Assembly (NCBI GenBank): GCA_016748015.1
Contig: JAAOMT010000302.1
Span: 1 to 64,000 of the forward strand
DNA length: 64,000 bases
Source of the DNA: Geosiphon pyriformis
Taxonomy: Eukaryota; Glomeromycota; Glomeromycetes; Archaeosporales; Geosiphonaceae
Direction: 5' to 3'
The translations under genes and the position numbers were made by a program. The first letter of the stretch is position 1, and each line of letters opens with the position of its first letter. Below are positions 23,290 to 35,077 of the stretch, piece after piece. The notes beneath the pieces are model-generated. The model saw nothing but the letters and a program-made list of their open reading frames with translations, made no database searches and was not told where the DNA came from.

Positions 23290-25260
23290 AATAATAATTA
23301 ATAATAATTAATAATATAAAAATGATAATTTTAACTACTGCACGTTAATTTTGCTTTATTAAATTCTTATTTGGCTTGTGGTCTTCTAATTTTATGAAAT
23401 GTATCTATGGATGGGTGGATATATACCCTAGGGTTGTAAAGATTCAAGGTAATAGATTTAATGTTCGCAAAGGGAAAGTTTTAAAGAAAATATTCTTTAT
23501 TCATTTTAAATTCGAGGATTTTAGATCGGGTTGGGTTGGTCATTAAATAAATGCTTTTACGACACTTAGGATAGATATTGCTAAATTATAACGAGAAAAA
23601 ATATTTTCGTTAGCAAAAATTAAGTATTTCATCCGATCTGCTGCTAAAGACTCACCAATTAAGCTAATGCTAATTAGCCAAATCACAACCTTTAGAACAA
23701 AGTAAGTTTTTGGCTTTATTTGATGAGAAAATTCTAAATCAGGTTGTTGGGGACGATGATGATGAAATGCTTCCTAAAAAAGATATTTTAGATAGTGACT
23801 TTGATTATTAATAAATATTCGAAAATCGTTTTGCTATGGTAAACTGAAATTTACCCGTGGCAATTTGATAAAAACTATGGTCTCCTGAGAATTCAGACAC
23901 TCAAATTTTTCTCGGGATGGATATAGGGCTCGAGCACACATTTTTGAAAATGGCTGATCTGATTCTAAAGCTTCTAAATCTTCTTCGTAGCAAATGTGAC
24001 TAAATTGTTGTTCTAGGGGAGAAATTAAAGAATTTCATGTGATTTATTAAAATTGTTTAAGCCATTAATCTTAAAGATATGTCCGATCCTCAGCATTTAA
24101 AAGCAAAATTACCTTTAGAAGCTGAAGAATTCTGTTTAGAATATACCATGCTCTGTCTTTGTATAGCCGCCGGTAGGGAAGAAATCGTCACGGTTCTTGT
24201 TAACCGACCTTCATTGGAACTTCCTTGTTCCATATTCATATTCGGGTATTATTTGTGCTTTTAACGTAAAAGTAGTAAAGGAAGGAAGGAAGGTTTTATT
24301 TTGGGAGATGATCTTAGTAAGGAAGTGGATCTTGTCTTCTAAAACATTTAAAAGTTAGCTTGAATTCAAAAGGTCATGAAACCAATTAGATGGCGCTTTT
24401 TTATATGAAAATTAAAAGTTGATATAAAAGAATGAAATAGTTTTGCTAGCTTATAGTCTCAAAGTTTACACCAATCAAATGAAGTAGAAATAGATATTAT
24501 GCAATATGGCAATATGATTGATTGGCCCCTAAATGAAGATTCTTCAAAATCTCTCCCCTAACCAATACTCCCTACTGCTCACTAAGCCAATTTGCAGTAT
24601 GCTCTATTGTGGCCATTGTAATCCGCCTTCTCATACTTAATACCATTCATTTATAATAGCGATAGCAAGCTCGGGTTCAATAAACTATGATTTCAATAAT
24701 CTCGGAACTTCTGATCGAATGAAAGATCATCCTGCGTCAAATACAATGCTGGGTAAATGAGTATAAATAATTTGGCGTAATGGTGAGACTGAATGTGTAT
24801 GCCACACTAGATAACAAGACAGAATTAACCTGCATGCTTAGCAAAGTTTCTATCTATTTTCAGAAGTCCCGTGGTGCGCAAATCTTGCTGCAGGGCGTTG
24901 TATGTTTTCAGTTTCGGCTATATTATAAAAGCTAAATGGTAAATCTGTAATATCACAGCGAGAAAAAATATAATAGAAAATTTAAAAAAGTATTATAATT
25001 TCTTAGCCAATCCTAAATTAACCCATTGACGTTAATTTTGATATTTTTAACTTTTTTTAACTTGCTGTGTATCCTAAAATTTAGTTAATTATTCTACCAA
25101 AGAGTCCTAACGATAAGACTTATTTTTTAAAGTGTAACCCATCATTTTTTTGAAAAGGATAATCTATATTGAACTTTAGACTTCAATAAATGCTTTTTAA
25201 CCTGTGCATACAACATGAACTTACATGTTATTATAATCTTTTAAATAAGAAAAAAGTAGC
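23290..25260. repeat. Left arm of a large inverted repeat
   Basis: Read in reverse complement, this stretch matches 28010-30010. Matching landmarks include the region around 23340-23400 against 29930-30000, the gene exons at 23543-24239 against 28955-29655, a GGGAGATGATC block near 24303, and a CTTTAGACTTCAATAAATGC block near 25175. Identity is patchy: almost perfect over exons 1-2 and intron 1 of the gene, much lower elsewhere. Arm limits are approximate. Confidence 0.85.
23543..24239 (-). CDS. Small His-rich membrane protein, family A/D/E, 146 aa (gene D, left arm)
   Basis: Four exons on the minus strand: 24113-24239, 23855-24012, 23656-23773 and 23543-23580 (127+158+118+38 = 441 bases). 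Donors are GTAATT, GTAAAT and GTGAGT; acceptors are CCTAG, TTTAG and TTTAG. Residues 1-95 are polar (start MNMEQGSSNEGRLTRTV; acidic YEEDLEALESDQPF; then ETIVFIKLPR). Exon 3 opens with EAFHHHRPQQP and ends in a membrane segment, VVIWLISISLI, completed by exon 4 (AISILSVVKAFI, then stop). The last intron splits the membrane span in phase 1, exactly as in gene A. The protein is probably tail-anchored-like with a cytosolic N-terminus. Its partner copy is gene E in the other arm, oriented away from it. Function is unknown; His clusters suggest metal binding but nothing proves it. Confidence 0.75.
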
Positions 25261-28009
25261 ATAGTAAAGTTATTCTGCCATGTGGTCGAAAATACATGTT
25301 TATCACGTGAAATTAACTATACACTGGCTATAACTGCTTTATGGAGAAAAAATCATAGCTTATTCAGAATCTATTTACAATTACTATTAAGTGTTTATTT
25401 AAAATTAATAACAAGTTATATGATTTTTAGTTTATAGATTATTATTTGAAAATTTTTGCATTTTTTTATATTTATTTCTTTAATCAACCCACATAACAAT
25501 TTTATTTCATTCTATTTATTTTTAATTTATCTCATTTATCATATTTTTTAATAAATTTATATGCTACTTTTGTTTTACGGATTTTATGTTAAAAGAAAAT
25601 CAAAATATTTATTAAGAAAACTTTTCTACGAATCAAACTTTAAAACTTAAATGATAATAATATTATTCATACAATTAATTTTAACCCGATAAAAGAATAA
25701 ATTTATTTGTATTAGATGTCTTCTTTTTTATTTTAAATGTTATGAATTTATTCAAAAAAACAGAAATTAAAGTATAAAATAATTTGCTTATACTTTGAAA
25801 AAATACTTAGCAATAAACAAACTTATTACTGAAACAATTCTTAGCATCTAAAGTTTAATTTTTTAACCAAATTAATTTTTAATATTCTAATTAATTCAAA
25901 TTTTTTTTAAATTAAAAATTAAATTATTGTTAAATGCAAACTTTTTATATTTTACATATGTAATAAAAAATTTTTTTTTTAATTATTTTGAAATTTTTTT
26001 TATAAAAATACTTATGTAATCAAGCAATAACATATAATTTATTTGCTATTTATTATATTAAAAAATGCATTTAAAAAATCTAATCAATTGTGATAATTAT
26101 ATATATAGAAAATTATTTTAAATAACAAAATATAAAAATTTCTTGATAATTATAATAAAATTTAATAACATATTACCATGAATTAATTATAATAATAAAA
26201 CTTCAATAAAAAATAAATTTATCAATTTATTATCAAAAAAAAAACCAATAATTAAAATGTTAATTTTGTTTATTTATAATAATTCATACTTTTTTCTTTT
26301 TATTTATTTATTTTTTCATTTATTTAAGGCATTTCAAATTCATAAATATTTTTGGAACATAATATAATAAAATTATTAAAATTAATTAATGTTTTTTTGT
26401 GCTTTTGTACTTTATTTTGCAGAATTGGCCAAATATTACATATTTATTATTCTGACCATTTACGCAAAATAAACTATTTAGAGACGATTTAACTATATTT
26501 CTATTCTATTAAAATGTAATAACTTAAAACGTATCTTTAATTATTTGTATAAATATTGTCAAACAAAAATTTTTTTACATTATTTTTTATCATAGTTGTT
26601 GTTATTAGTTAAATTTTGAAATGAAAAAATAAAATAATTTTGATTTCTTATTATTGAAATTAATATTACGTTATTTTATTTTATTTTATTTTATTTTATT
26701 CGATTTTTATTATAAAAATTAAAATTAAAATTTATTTTTATGTTTGAAAATATTTATTTTTGAAAAAAAATATATTTTAATAATAATTTATTAAAAATTA
26801 TTTGTAATATAAAAATTTACATTTTTATTAACAAAGATTTTTAATCAAAACAAAAAAAAATTGTTATTGTCATTTAAAAATTGCTATTTTTATTACATCA
26901 CATTTTAAACTAATATGAAATATATTCAAGCTTACTTTTTCAAAAAGATTGCTGTTTTGTAAAATTTTCAAATGTTTCATGTTGCAATATTTTTTTAATT
27001 TAGAAATATTAAAATACAATAAATTCTTAAAATTATTTATAAAGCTTTTTAAAAAAATATATAAAAAAGAAACACATTCTTGTTTTTTCTTTTAAATATA
27101 TTTAATAGTTTTGAGAACAAAAGAAATTTTATTGAAATAAAATTCCCTTATAAAAATTATGAATTAATTCAGAGCTCTCAAATATATTTTTCTTTCGATA
27201 ATAACCTTCATATTTTTTAGAAAAATTATTATCATTTTACGACACTTTATTAATCTTGATGTAAATAATATTTGTGGCAGATTTTTGCTGGAAACCCCTT
27301 AATATAAAATATTAATTTATTTTAACTTTTATTGTATTTTTTTATTTATGATTGAAATATTAAAAAATTATAATTTCAATTATAATTTTTGGGTTGATTA
27401 TAAGTATTTTAAAGTTGTTTGGCAACTCGTCAAGTTAAAATGAAGTAATTTTTTCCACTCCTTTTTGGTTATTGAAGATATAACATGCAATATAAACAAC
27501 TAAATATTTCAATTTATCCGAGTAATTAAAATGGCAAAATTTGGATATGAAAAAAGAACCCAGATTTGACTGGGTTACTTGAATTGCTGAAAGTAAATGA
27601 AAATAGATAAGCAGCAAGATACCTAAAATTAGAGATTTGAATTTAAATAAAGAGAAAAGAATCAAATGATGATGTTCCTTTTTATCTCATTAATTTGAAA
27701 TTAAGTCATGTTTGCATTTTAAATGTTAGATAAGGCAAAAGAGATAATATTTCATTTGTTGCTTTTAAGAAAAGTTTTCTATTATTCAGGAAATTCCCAA
27801 AGAACAGTTGAAATTGATACACAAAAATTGTAAAGGTGAAGTATATAGATACAATAAAATGTTGATGGCAGCTTTGAGAGATGAAAATCAAAGTGTAAGC
27901 CTTAGTTTCTACTGCATAAAACATTTATAGCTAAAACACAGGCTAAGTTCATGTGAGAGACATGCATTTTCTCCCAGATGGCAAAATAACTTAAAAATTT
28001 TACCTTTTC
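25261..28009. other. AT-rich spacer between the inverted-repeat arms
   Basis: The spacer is extremely AT-rich, especially 25.4-27.4 kb, with a (TTTTA)n run at about 26672-26700 and many A/T homopolymers. Two minus-strand open frames at 27435-27665 and 27706-27924 are hydrophobic and low in complexity and have no support. As the genes in both arms are transcribed outwards, this spacer would hold or flank both promoters together with the inner ends of the arms. Confidence 0.5.
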
Positions 28010-30010
28010 TTATAGATTATTATTTGAAAGATTTGGAATGACATGTGAGCTCATGCTGCATACACAGGATGGAAACTTTTAGAAAGCATTTATTGAAGTC
28101 TAAAGTTCAATATAAATTAACCTTTTTCAGAAAGAGATGGGTGACGCTTTTGAAGAAAAACTAATCGTCAGAACTCTTTGGTAGAATAATTAGTATTTAT
28201 TTCCCCTAATTTAGCCCTAACCTGAAACGGACAACACACTACAGCAAGATTTTAAAAAGATTAAAATTAAAATGCACACCACGGGACTTCTAAAAATAGG
28301 AAAAAGTTTTTCATGCAGGTTAATCCCGTGCATGCGTTCCGGGGTTTTTTCTTAATATCTGCACATTCTTATTCAGTCTCGCCATTACGCCAAATTGTTT
28401 TTTATTTGACATTTCGTAACATTGTATTGCCTATCATGCAGGATAATCTTTCACTCGATCAGAAGTCCCTGTTTTACAAGAATATCATGGATTGTTCCCG
28501 AGATTGTTTAAATCATTGTTTTTTTTGAAAAAAAAAAATCTTAACCCGAACTTGCTATCGCTATGGTATTAAGTAATTAGATATGGCTACAACAGGGCAT
28601 AATGCAAATTGGCTTAGCGAGCAGCAGGGAGTATTGGTGAGGCGAGTGATTTTAATGCTTAGTTGCACAACGTCAACTTCTTCATCTGATTGATGTACAC
28701 ATAAAAACTAATACCTTCCTCGTCGTCTGACGAAAATCTATTACTTAGGCTTAGAGACTATTAGCTAGCTAGCAAGACCTTCTTCATTCTTTTAGTTTTT
28801 ACCGAAAAAAAACGCGAACACATTGGTTTCATGACCTTCTTGACTTCAAGCTACTTTTAAATGCTTTAGAAGATAACATTCATTTCCATACTGAGGATCA
28901 TCTCCCCTCCTTCCTTGCAACTTTTACGCTAATACCACAAATAATAAATCAAATATGAATGTGGAACAAGGAAGTTCCAATGAAGGTCGGTTAACAAGAA
29001 CCGTGACGATTTCTTCCCTACCGGCGGCTATACAAAGACAGAGCATGGTATATTCTAAACAGAATTCTTCAGCTTCTAAAGGTAATTTTGCTTTTAAATG
29101 CTGAGGATCGGACATATCTTTAAGATTAATGGCTTAAACAATTTTAATAAATCACATGAAATTCTTTAATTTCTCCCCTAGAACAACAATTTAGTCACAT
29201 TTGCTACGAAGAAGATTTAGAAGCTTTAGAATCAGATCAGCCATTTTCAAAAATGTGTGCTCGAGCCCTATATCCATCTCGAGAAAAATTTGAGTGTCTG
29301 AATTCTCAGGAGACCATAGTTTCTATCAAATTGCCACGGGTAAATTTCAGTTTAGCTTAGCAAAACGATTTTCGAATAATCAAAGTCACTATCTAAAATA
29401 TCTTTTTTAGGAAGCATTTCACCATCATCATAATCATCACCATGACAATTTAGAACTTTCTCATCGAATAAAACCAGAAAATCACCTTTTTCGAAATATT
29501 GTGATTTGGCTAATTAGCATTAGCTTAATTGGTGAGTCTTTAGCAGCAGATCGGATGAAATTTTTAATTTTTGCTAACGAAAGATTCTTGAAAAAAATTT
29601 TTCTCGTTATAATTTAGTAATATCTATCTTCAGTATGGTCAAAACGCTCGCTTGATGAACGCCGGCTGATAGTACTATCAACAAAATTTCGTTTCGAAAA
29701 TCTCTATTCGACGACATTCGTACTCGTGAACATATTGAACGATACCAATTCGTTTTAGTAACCAACCTACCAATAGACATAATAATAGCGGTACTTTATG
29801 CTATGACTTAACCCGAACCGACCCTAAATTAGAATACTTTTCGAAGGATTTTTTCTTTCGTGCCGAACATTAAATCCATCCATTTATAAAAAATATCCAA
29901 ACATACATACATCCAATCCACTTCACATAATTAGAAGACCATAAGCCACATAAAATTTAATAAAGCAAAAATAACACGCAGTGGTTAAAATTAAAATTAA
30001 AATTATTATT
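28010..30010. repeat. Right arm of a large inverted repeat
   Basis: This is the reverse-complement partner of 23290-25260, in the same order of landmarks and carrying gene E on the plus strand. It differs from the left arm by several indels, including about 150 bases after the gene's stop (about 29660-29810) that the left arm lacks. The arms are therefore diverged duplicates, not a simple assembly fold-back. Confidence 0.85.
28955..29655 (+). CDS. Small His-rich membrane protein, family A/D/E, 147 aa (gene E, right arm)
   Basis: Four exons: 28955-29081, 29182-29339, 29411-29531 and 29618-29655 (127+158+121+38 = 444 bases). Exon borders, phases and splice sites match gene D. Residues 1-95 differ from D at only a couple of positions. 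Exon 3 differs more: EAFHHHHNHHHDN, seven His in a short stretch where D has three, then SHRIKPENHLFRN and the membrane half NIVIWLISISLI. Exon 4 gives VISIFSMVKTLA and the stop. Reading exon 3 through its GTGAGT donor would give an alternative, non-membrane C-terminus ending at 29617; I prefer the splice because it completes the membrane span and is shared with genes A and D. Changes concentrate in whole codons with the frame kept, which suggests both copies are or were functional. Function is unknown. Confidence 0.75.
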
Positions 30011-30202
30011 ATTGTTATTAACATCTATTTTTAAGATTTTTTTAAAAGTTGTTTATGACCATATATTTACATGTATTTTGGGTTGATCTGAAATATCTTT
30101 TAAATAAAATAAATATGGGCCTAAAAATTGGTTATATTTCAGACATTAAAGGTATTTGGACAATGTTAACGGAATCTTTTTAAGGTTCTAACAGATTTAA
30201 TG

Positions 30203-30290
30203 AAGTGACATAGTTCATTAGATAGAGCGTTTGAGCTTTTAACTAATTTTTTCTTATTCATGAAAACGGAAATCAAGTTTCGGATATTGG
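30203..30290 (+). other. tRNA-Lys(UUU)-like relic (tRNA pseudogene or SINE head)
   Basis: TAGTTCATTAGATAGAGCG at 30211-30229 resembles a tRNA D-arm (A box), and CTTTTAA at 30236-30242 is a perfect Lys-UUU anticodon loop at the right distance. The anticodon stem pairs only in part, no proper T-arm is found, and the acceptor stem does not pair. It is not a working tRNA. Confidence 0.35.
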
Positions 30291-31733
30291 ATAATGACTG
30301 TTGCTCCCTTTGGAGCCTTAGTAGTAAAAAATGAGCTGACTTATTCCTTCGTAGAAAAAACAAAAGGTAGATTTGAAATTTTTTTTCGAATACTTAATCC
30401 TATATTATCAATCAGAATATCTTTGACTATTTTTTCAATAGCGATATAAAGCTTCTAAATCGAAATAATTTTAAGTGTGCTACACATACATACTGGTAGC
30501 TAGCCGTAATTTTTATTTAAAAAAAGATTTGATAATAATTGTTTTTAAGAGTTTTCATATTATTCTTAGAATACTATTAGCTATTTGGTAACTATTCATA
30601 ACAGAATGCATTTAAAATTATGATAAAAGATTTCGAAATTGGAAAGGGTTTAACGAAAGTTTGAATTAATTCAAAATCTTGTAATTATTTCTCAACCAAG
30701 TTTTATTTATAAAATATGATTAGTGAATGTCTAGTAAAAGTTATAAGTTAATGACAAAAATGCAAAAGATAAATTTTACTGCTTCTGGTTTCAGAAATTG
30801 AAAATTTGACGAGATTTAGCACTTTTCAAGAGAAATTGAAAAACATGAGAATAATTAATTTGCTTTTTAGCCATTACAATCTATTATATCAGATAAATTA
30901 AAGTCTAGTATAAATTGGCGAAAGATAGTAATTTTTCACAATTACTTTAAAATAATTTACAGTAATAAGAAACTTTAAAGCTCAATCTTGTAAAGGTTTG
31001 AGGCTCAATAATATAGTCGAAATAAAGATTAGCGCGTATAAAATCAAGTAAAGATGGAAAGTTCGTGAACATACTATACACAGCATCTTTAACATGTTGT
31101 TGCATTATGTGATATGTCAAGGCATGGCATAAAATTGTTACTTTCTAGGTAATTTATTACAAATTTTTATATAATGAGATTATTTCCTTTTTCGAAGTCA
31201 TTGACATTAATGCATTCAGCCTGCAGCCAATGATGAGATATTCACATGAAACAAGAGACTTTAAATGGAGATATCTGCGGGGGGTAGGTTACGCTAAGAA
31301 AATGATTCAGAGATTTCAAATATTCCTCCTGATTTAATCAGAATAATGGAGACCAAAAGAATTGTGTTCCTCTGTCTTGATAGTCCTAGTTGATCTTGTG
31401 CCCAAAAAGTAAAATTATGAAATCTTCCTACCTTATATTGATCATTAACAAACACACAAGTTAATTAACAAGCGTTGTTTGTTATTTTCCAATTGTTTGT
31501 CATTACAAGAGCGAGTTCAATTATTGCATTTTCATCGCGTGGCCTTATATTAATATAAAATTTATAGATATTTAGAACCATAATCAAAGGGCAAACCAGT
31601 TAACTTTTCGATTTTCTTGTTTAACAAAACATTTAATTATGGAAATGCAGCTTATCATAAATAATATTTGGTTTGATTAGGGGAGTCAACATCGACCAGT
31701 AGAAATAAAATAAAAACATATTATTTAGGACCT

Positions 31734-31780
31734 GTAAAGTGTCGATTTGGCGTCTCTGGCGCTACCAAGTACACTTTTAC
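31734..31780. other. Isolated GC-rich hairpin
   Basis: GTAAAGTGT at the left pairs with ACACTTTTAC at the right (one bulge). Inside it TTGG pairs with CCAA and CG with CG around a TCTCTGG loop. The sequence stands out by GC content from the surrounding AT-rich DNA. No family is recognised; it could be a structured RNA, a repeat end or chance. Confidence 0.45.
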
Positions 31781-33933
31781 GCCTCAGCCGCTGCTTATTT
31801 CTTATACTTATTTGAAAATTCATGACCCATCTTATATTTAAATGATCCTGCTATAAATGAGTCAAAATGGTATCACCTCCTATGAAAATAAATTATTTTT
31901 CATATTGACAAATGAGACTATTTTTGGTCTTGTGTATTGTCCATTTAGAATCTTTTTTCATATAAAAACGGCAGAACGAAAATCTTGAACCATTAAACCT
32001 TATTATGTAATGTACGTGCACTGGAAAGGAATGAAATTTTAAACCAATATTTCTTGCAGTTGGTCTTAATTAAAAATTTTATCCTTTATCAAGTTTCCTC
32101 TGCTTATGTCTCCACAAATATTTGATTTAATAATATATGAAAATGATAGTTTCAAGAATCATTTGAATTAATTAAAATGATCTCTTAAGTTTTTAGAAAA
32201 ATTTTCTTTTCCAATACAAAAATTACTGCTTAGAATTATTAAAGAGGAGAGGAAACAATGTATTTTTAATATCTTGTAGAGACTTTCACGAGGAATTAGA
32301 TAATTAACCTGAAAACAAAAAATTACGCCACAGATGCAAGAATTTTCAATGAGATTTTCCTTTTTGGCTCTTTTATTTATTAAATTAATTAAAGTCTTCA
32401 AAAATTCAAGTATAGATTCCGAAAGAACAAAAAACCTTCACCATTTAAGTATGAAAAAACTCTCATGAAATATAACCAGAATTCTTTGAAAATTAAAGTT
32501 ACTCTATTATTTATTACTTTTGTAAAATAGAAGCTGCTTAAAAGATTTTATCTCAGGTACAATGGTTGCAATGCTTAACCAATTATAAACTATATTCCGG
32601 GAAAAAATACTCCGTTAATTTTTTGGTATGGATTGACTTATTAAGATTGTAAAATAAAGAATAAAGAAGATACTAGACATGAAACTAAAATTTCCATTTC
32701 ATAATAACGTTGGGGTTGGATATTCTACCAATATTAATTACAAGAATTTTTGCTTTATTGTGGAATTTTGGTAGAATTTATGAAATGTGCTCTCGCAAAA
32801 TAGGGATTTATTTTTCGTATTTTAAAAAAAATTAATCTTTAGAACAAAGGGATAATCCCATATTTAGGTTTCTATACCTATGGTATATTACGAAAATTTT
32901 ACATGTATTTAACACATTTAATGCGAATCTAATATATAAAAATTAAATCTAGAACTAATAATGTTCTGTTATAACATATATTTTTAATTTAAGAAGCGTA
33001 TTGTGCAATATCTGATTTCAAGAAAGAAATTCAACCAAAGTTTTATTATATTTGTGGAATAAAACACCAACTTCATGTATATTTTTTATCCAATATTTAA
33101 AAACTGAAGATATCTCAATAATACTTGAACTTCAACAATAAAACATTTAATTGAATTTTCTTTCAAAAAATTGTTTTAATAAATTTTATTTAAATACTGT
33201 AAATTAATATAATATTTCAATGGTTTATAATTAAATAGTATTTATTTATTATTAACTAATTACAATCAATAGAGCTTGTACAATTTTTAGTAAAAAATAA
33301 CTGTCATTTAGTTATAATAAATTAAAATTTATTTATTATTTAAAAACTAAAAGTTAATTTTTATAATTAATTAAGTTTTTAAACTATTTGATTTTTTTAA
33401 TATTCTAACATTTTTATAACATAACTATATTTGTATTTTGTTAAATTAAATAAAATTTTGAAATTTTGATGCTAATAAAATAACCAATTTCTATTTAAAT
33501 ATCATTTATTTATAATAAATTTTTGCTTAAACTATTTAAAATACAGAATTCGAAATATTGTAGAATTTTACTATTTCATTTAGTTACATTTATAAATTAT
33601 TAATTAATAATGAAAATTTAAATAACTTTATAACAATTTTTATTTTAAATTTCAACTAATAAAAATATAATCAAAATCTTATTATTTGGTAAAAAAATAA
33701 ATAATTATTAATCAAGATTATTAATTAATCATTATGTAATGAATTTAAAATTAGTTAAAAAAAAACATAAATTTACATACAAAAATTAAAATTACTTATT
33801 ATATATTAAATTACATATTATATTGTTTTTGAAAGTTTAAAAAATATTTATCTTTTATAAATAAAAGTAAAATTGCAAATATAACAAATAAACATTAAAC
33901 AATAATACTGGTTCTAAGTCCGGAACTTAGAGC

Positions 33934-34201
33934 TAAGTGTATACCTTCTATATTTTGCATGTGCAAATAATTCTGGGTTCCAAGAATATTAAAATATTAT
34001 TTATAAATACATGCATATGACGATTGTATAATAATAACCAATAAGTAATGATATCATAGTGTTATGACTTGGTAACTATTCACATTATTTGTAAAATAAT
34101 AGCTGTCTTATTATTGGCTATTTTTTAAATACATACTTTACTTAAGTGCATAAATATGTTTGGCTCTAAGAATATACATTGTAAAGATATTACTGTATTA
34201 G
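33934..34201 (+). repeat. Dispersed repeat, copy 1
   Basis: It aligns over its length with 51722-52056. Shared words include AAGTGTA near the start, ATGTGCAAAT, ATTCTG.GTTCC.AAG, and TTATTATTGG.TATT further on. Copy 1 is the more AT-rich and shorter of the two. No coding capacity is seen, so it is probably a non-autonomous element or solo terminal repeat. Confidence 0.7.
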
Positions 34202-35077
34202 TTGTAATTAATTACATTTATGTAATAATCGAATATTAAATTAGTCGTAATTTATCTTTATTTACAAAAAATTATAAAAATTAAAAATAATATTTATTAA
34301 CTTAAATAATTATTTTAAATTAAATTAAGTGTTAGTTATTAATTTTTGTTTATGTATTAATAATAAAAATAATAATTAAGTTTAATAAGCTAATAACTAA
34401 ACTTTTATAATAATAATAAATAAATTAGGTAAATTCAAATTTATATATTAGTATTATAATATTATTTTTAGTATTAATAATCAATTATTTAACATATTCT
34501 AAATTGTTTCAATATTTTTCAACTAATTCTGTAATTTTGGTAATTTGTTATTCTTGTTTATTTTGGTAATTTAATAATTTGTTAATTACAAATTACATAT
34601 TTTTATTTTTTCTAAATTATAACTTAGTTTTTTTTATCATTTGAATAATTTAAAAAGATTTAAATTACATTTACATATTCTATATAACCAAAATAGCTTT
34701 TTTTAAATTTTTTATAATAAAAATGTAATTAAAAATTAAGCAAATAAAATAAGTGCATTTAATATACTCTGTAAAAAATTTATTAATATTTTTATATTTT
34801 AATATTTTTATAATAATTATAAGAATATATAAATAACAATATATAAGTAATAATGTTTTTAAAATTTATTCAATGAATCTTTATACTTGAATGTTTAATG
34901 TGAAAAAACAAAAAATATATATTTTAATAGCAATTTTAACAAAAAATATTTAAAATGGTTTTCAATACTTATAAATAATAATAACTATTATTAACATGTT
35001 TTGCTAAATTATATTTTAAAATTTCACTAATTACAAAGCCATAAAACAGTTTGTGCTTATTGTTTACACAAATAAAG

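Larger units (their letters stand above)
30011..35077. other. Intergenic; no protein gene supported
   Basis: 30.0-33.0 kb has ordinary base composition but no readable exon. It contains a tRNA-Lys-like relic and an isolated GC-rich hairpin, listed separately. From 33.1 to 35.0 kb it is extremely AT-rich and includes one copy of a dispersed repeat at about 33934-34201. Open frames at 30166-30363 and 32168-32401 (-) have no recognisable content. Confidence 0.45.

Noticed and set aside
24079-24264. Plus-strand 61-codon frame (MSDPQHLKAKLPLEAEE) with an identical counterpart in the other arm at 28924-29115 (-).
   Set aside because: It is antisense to exon 1 and intron 1 of genes D and E, crosses a clear splice donor, and ends differently in the two arms.
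29532-29617. Reading gene E exon 3 straight through to a stop at 29617 as the true C-terminus.
   Set aside because: A GTGAGT donor at 29532 and acceptor at 29617 complete the membrane span and keep the frame, as in genes A and D; read-through of the D copy gives a different, unrelated end.
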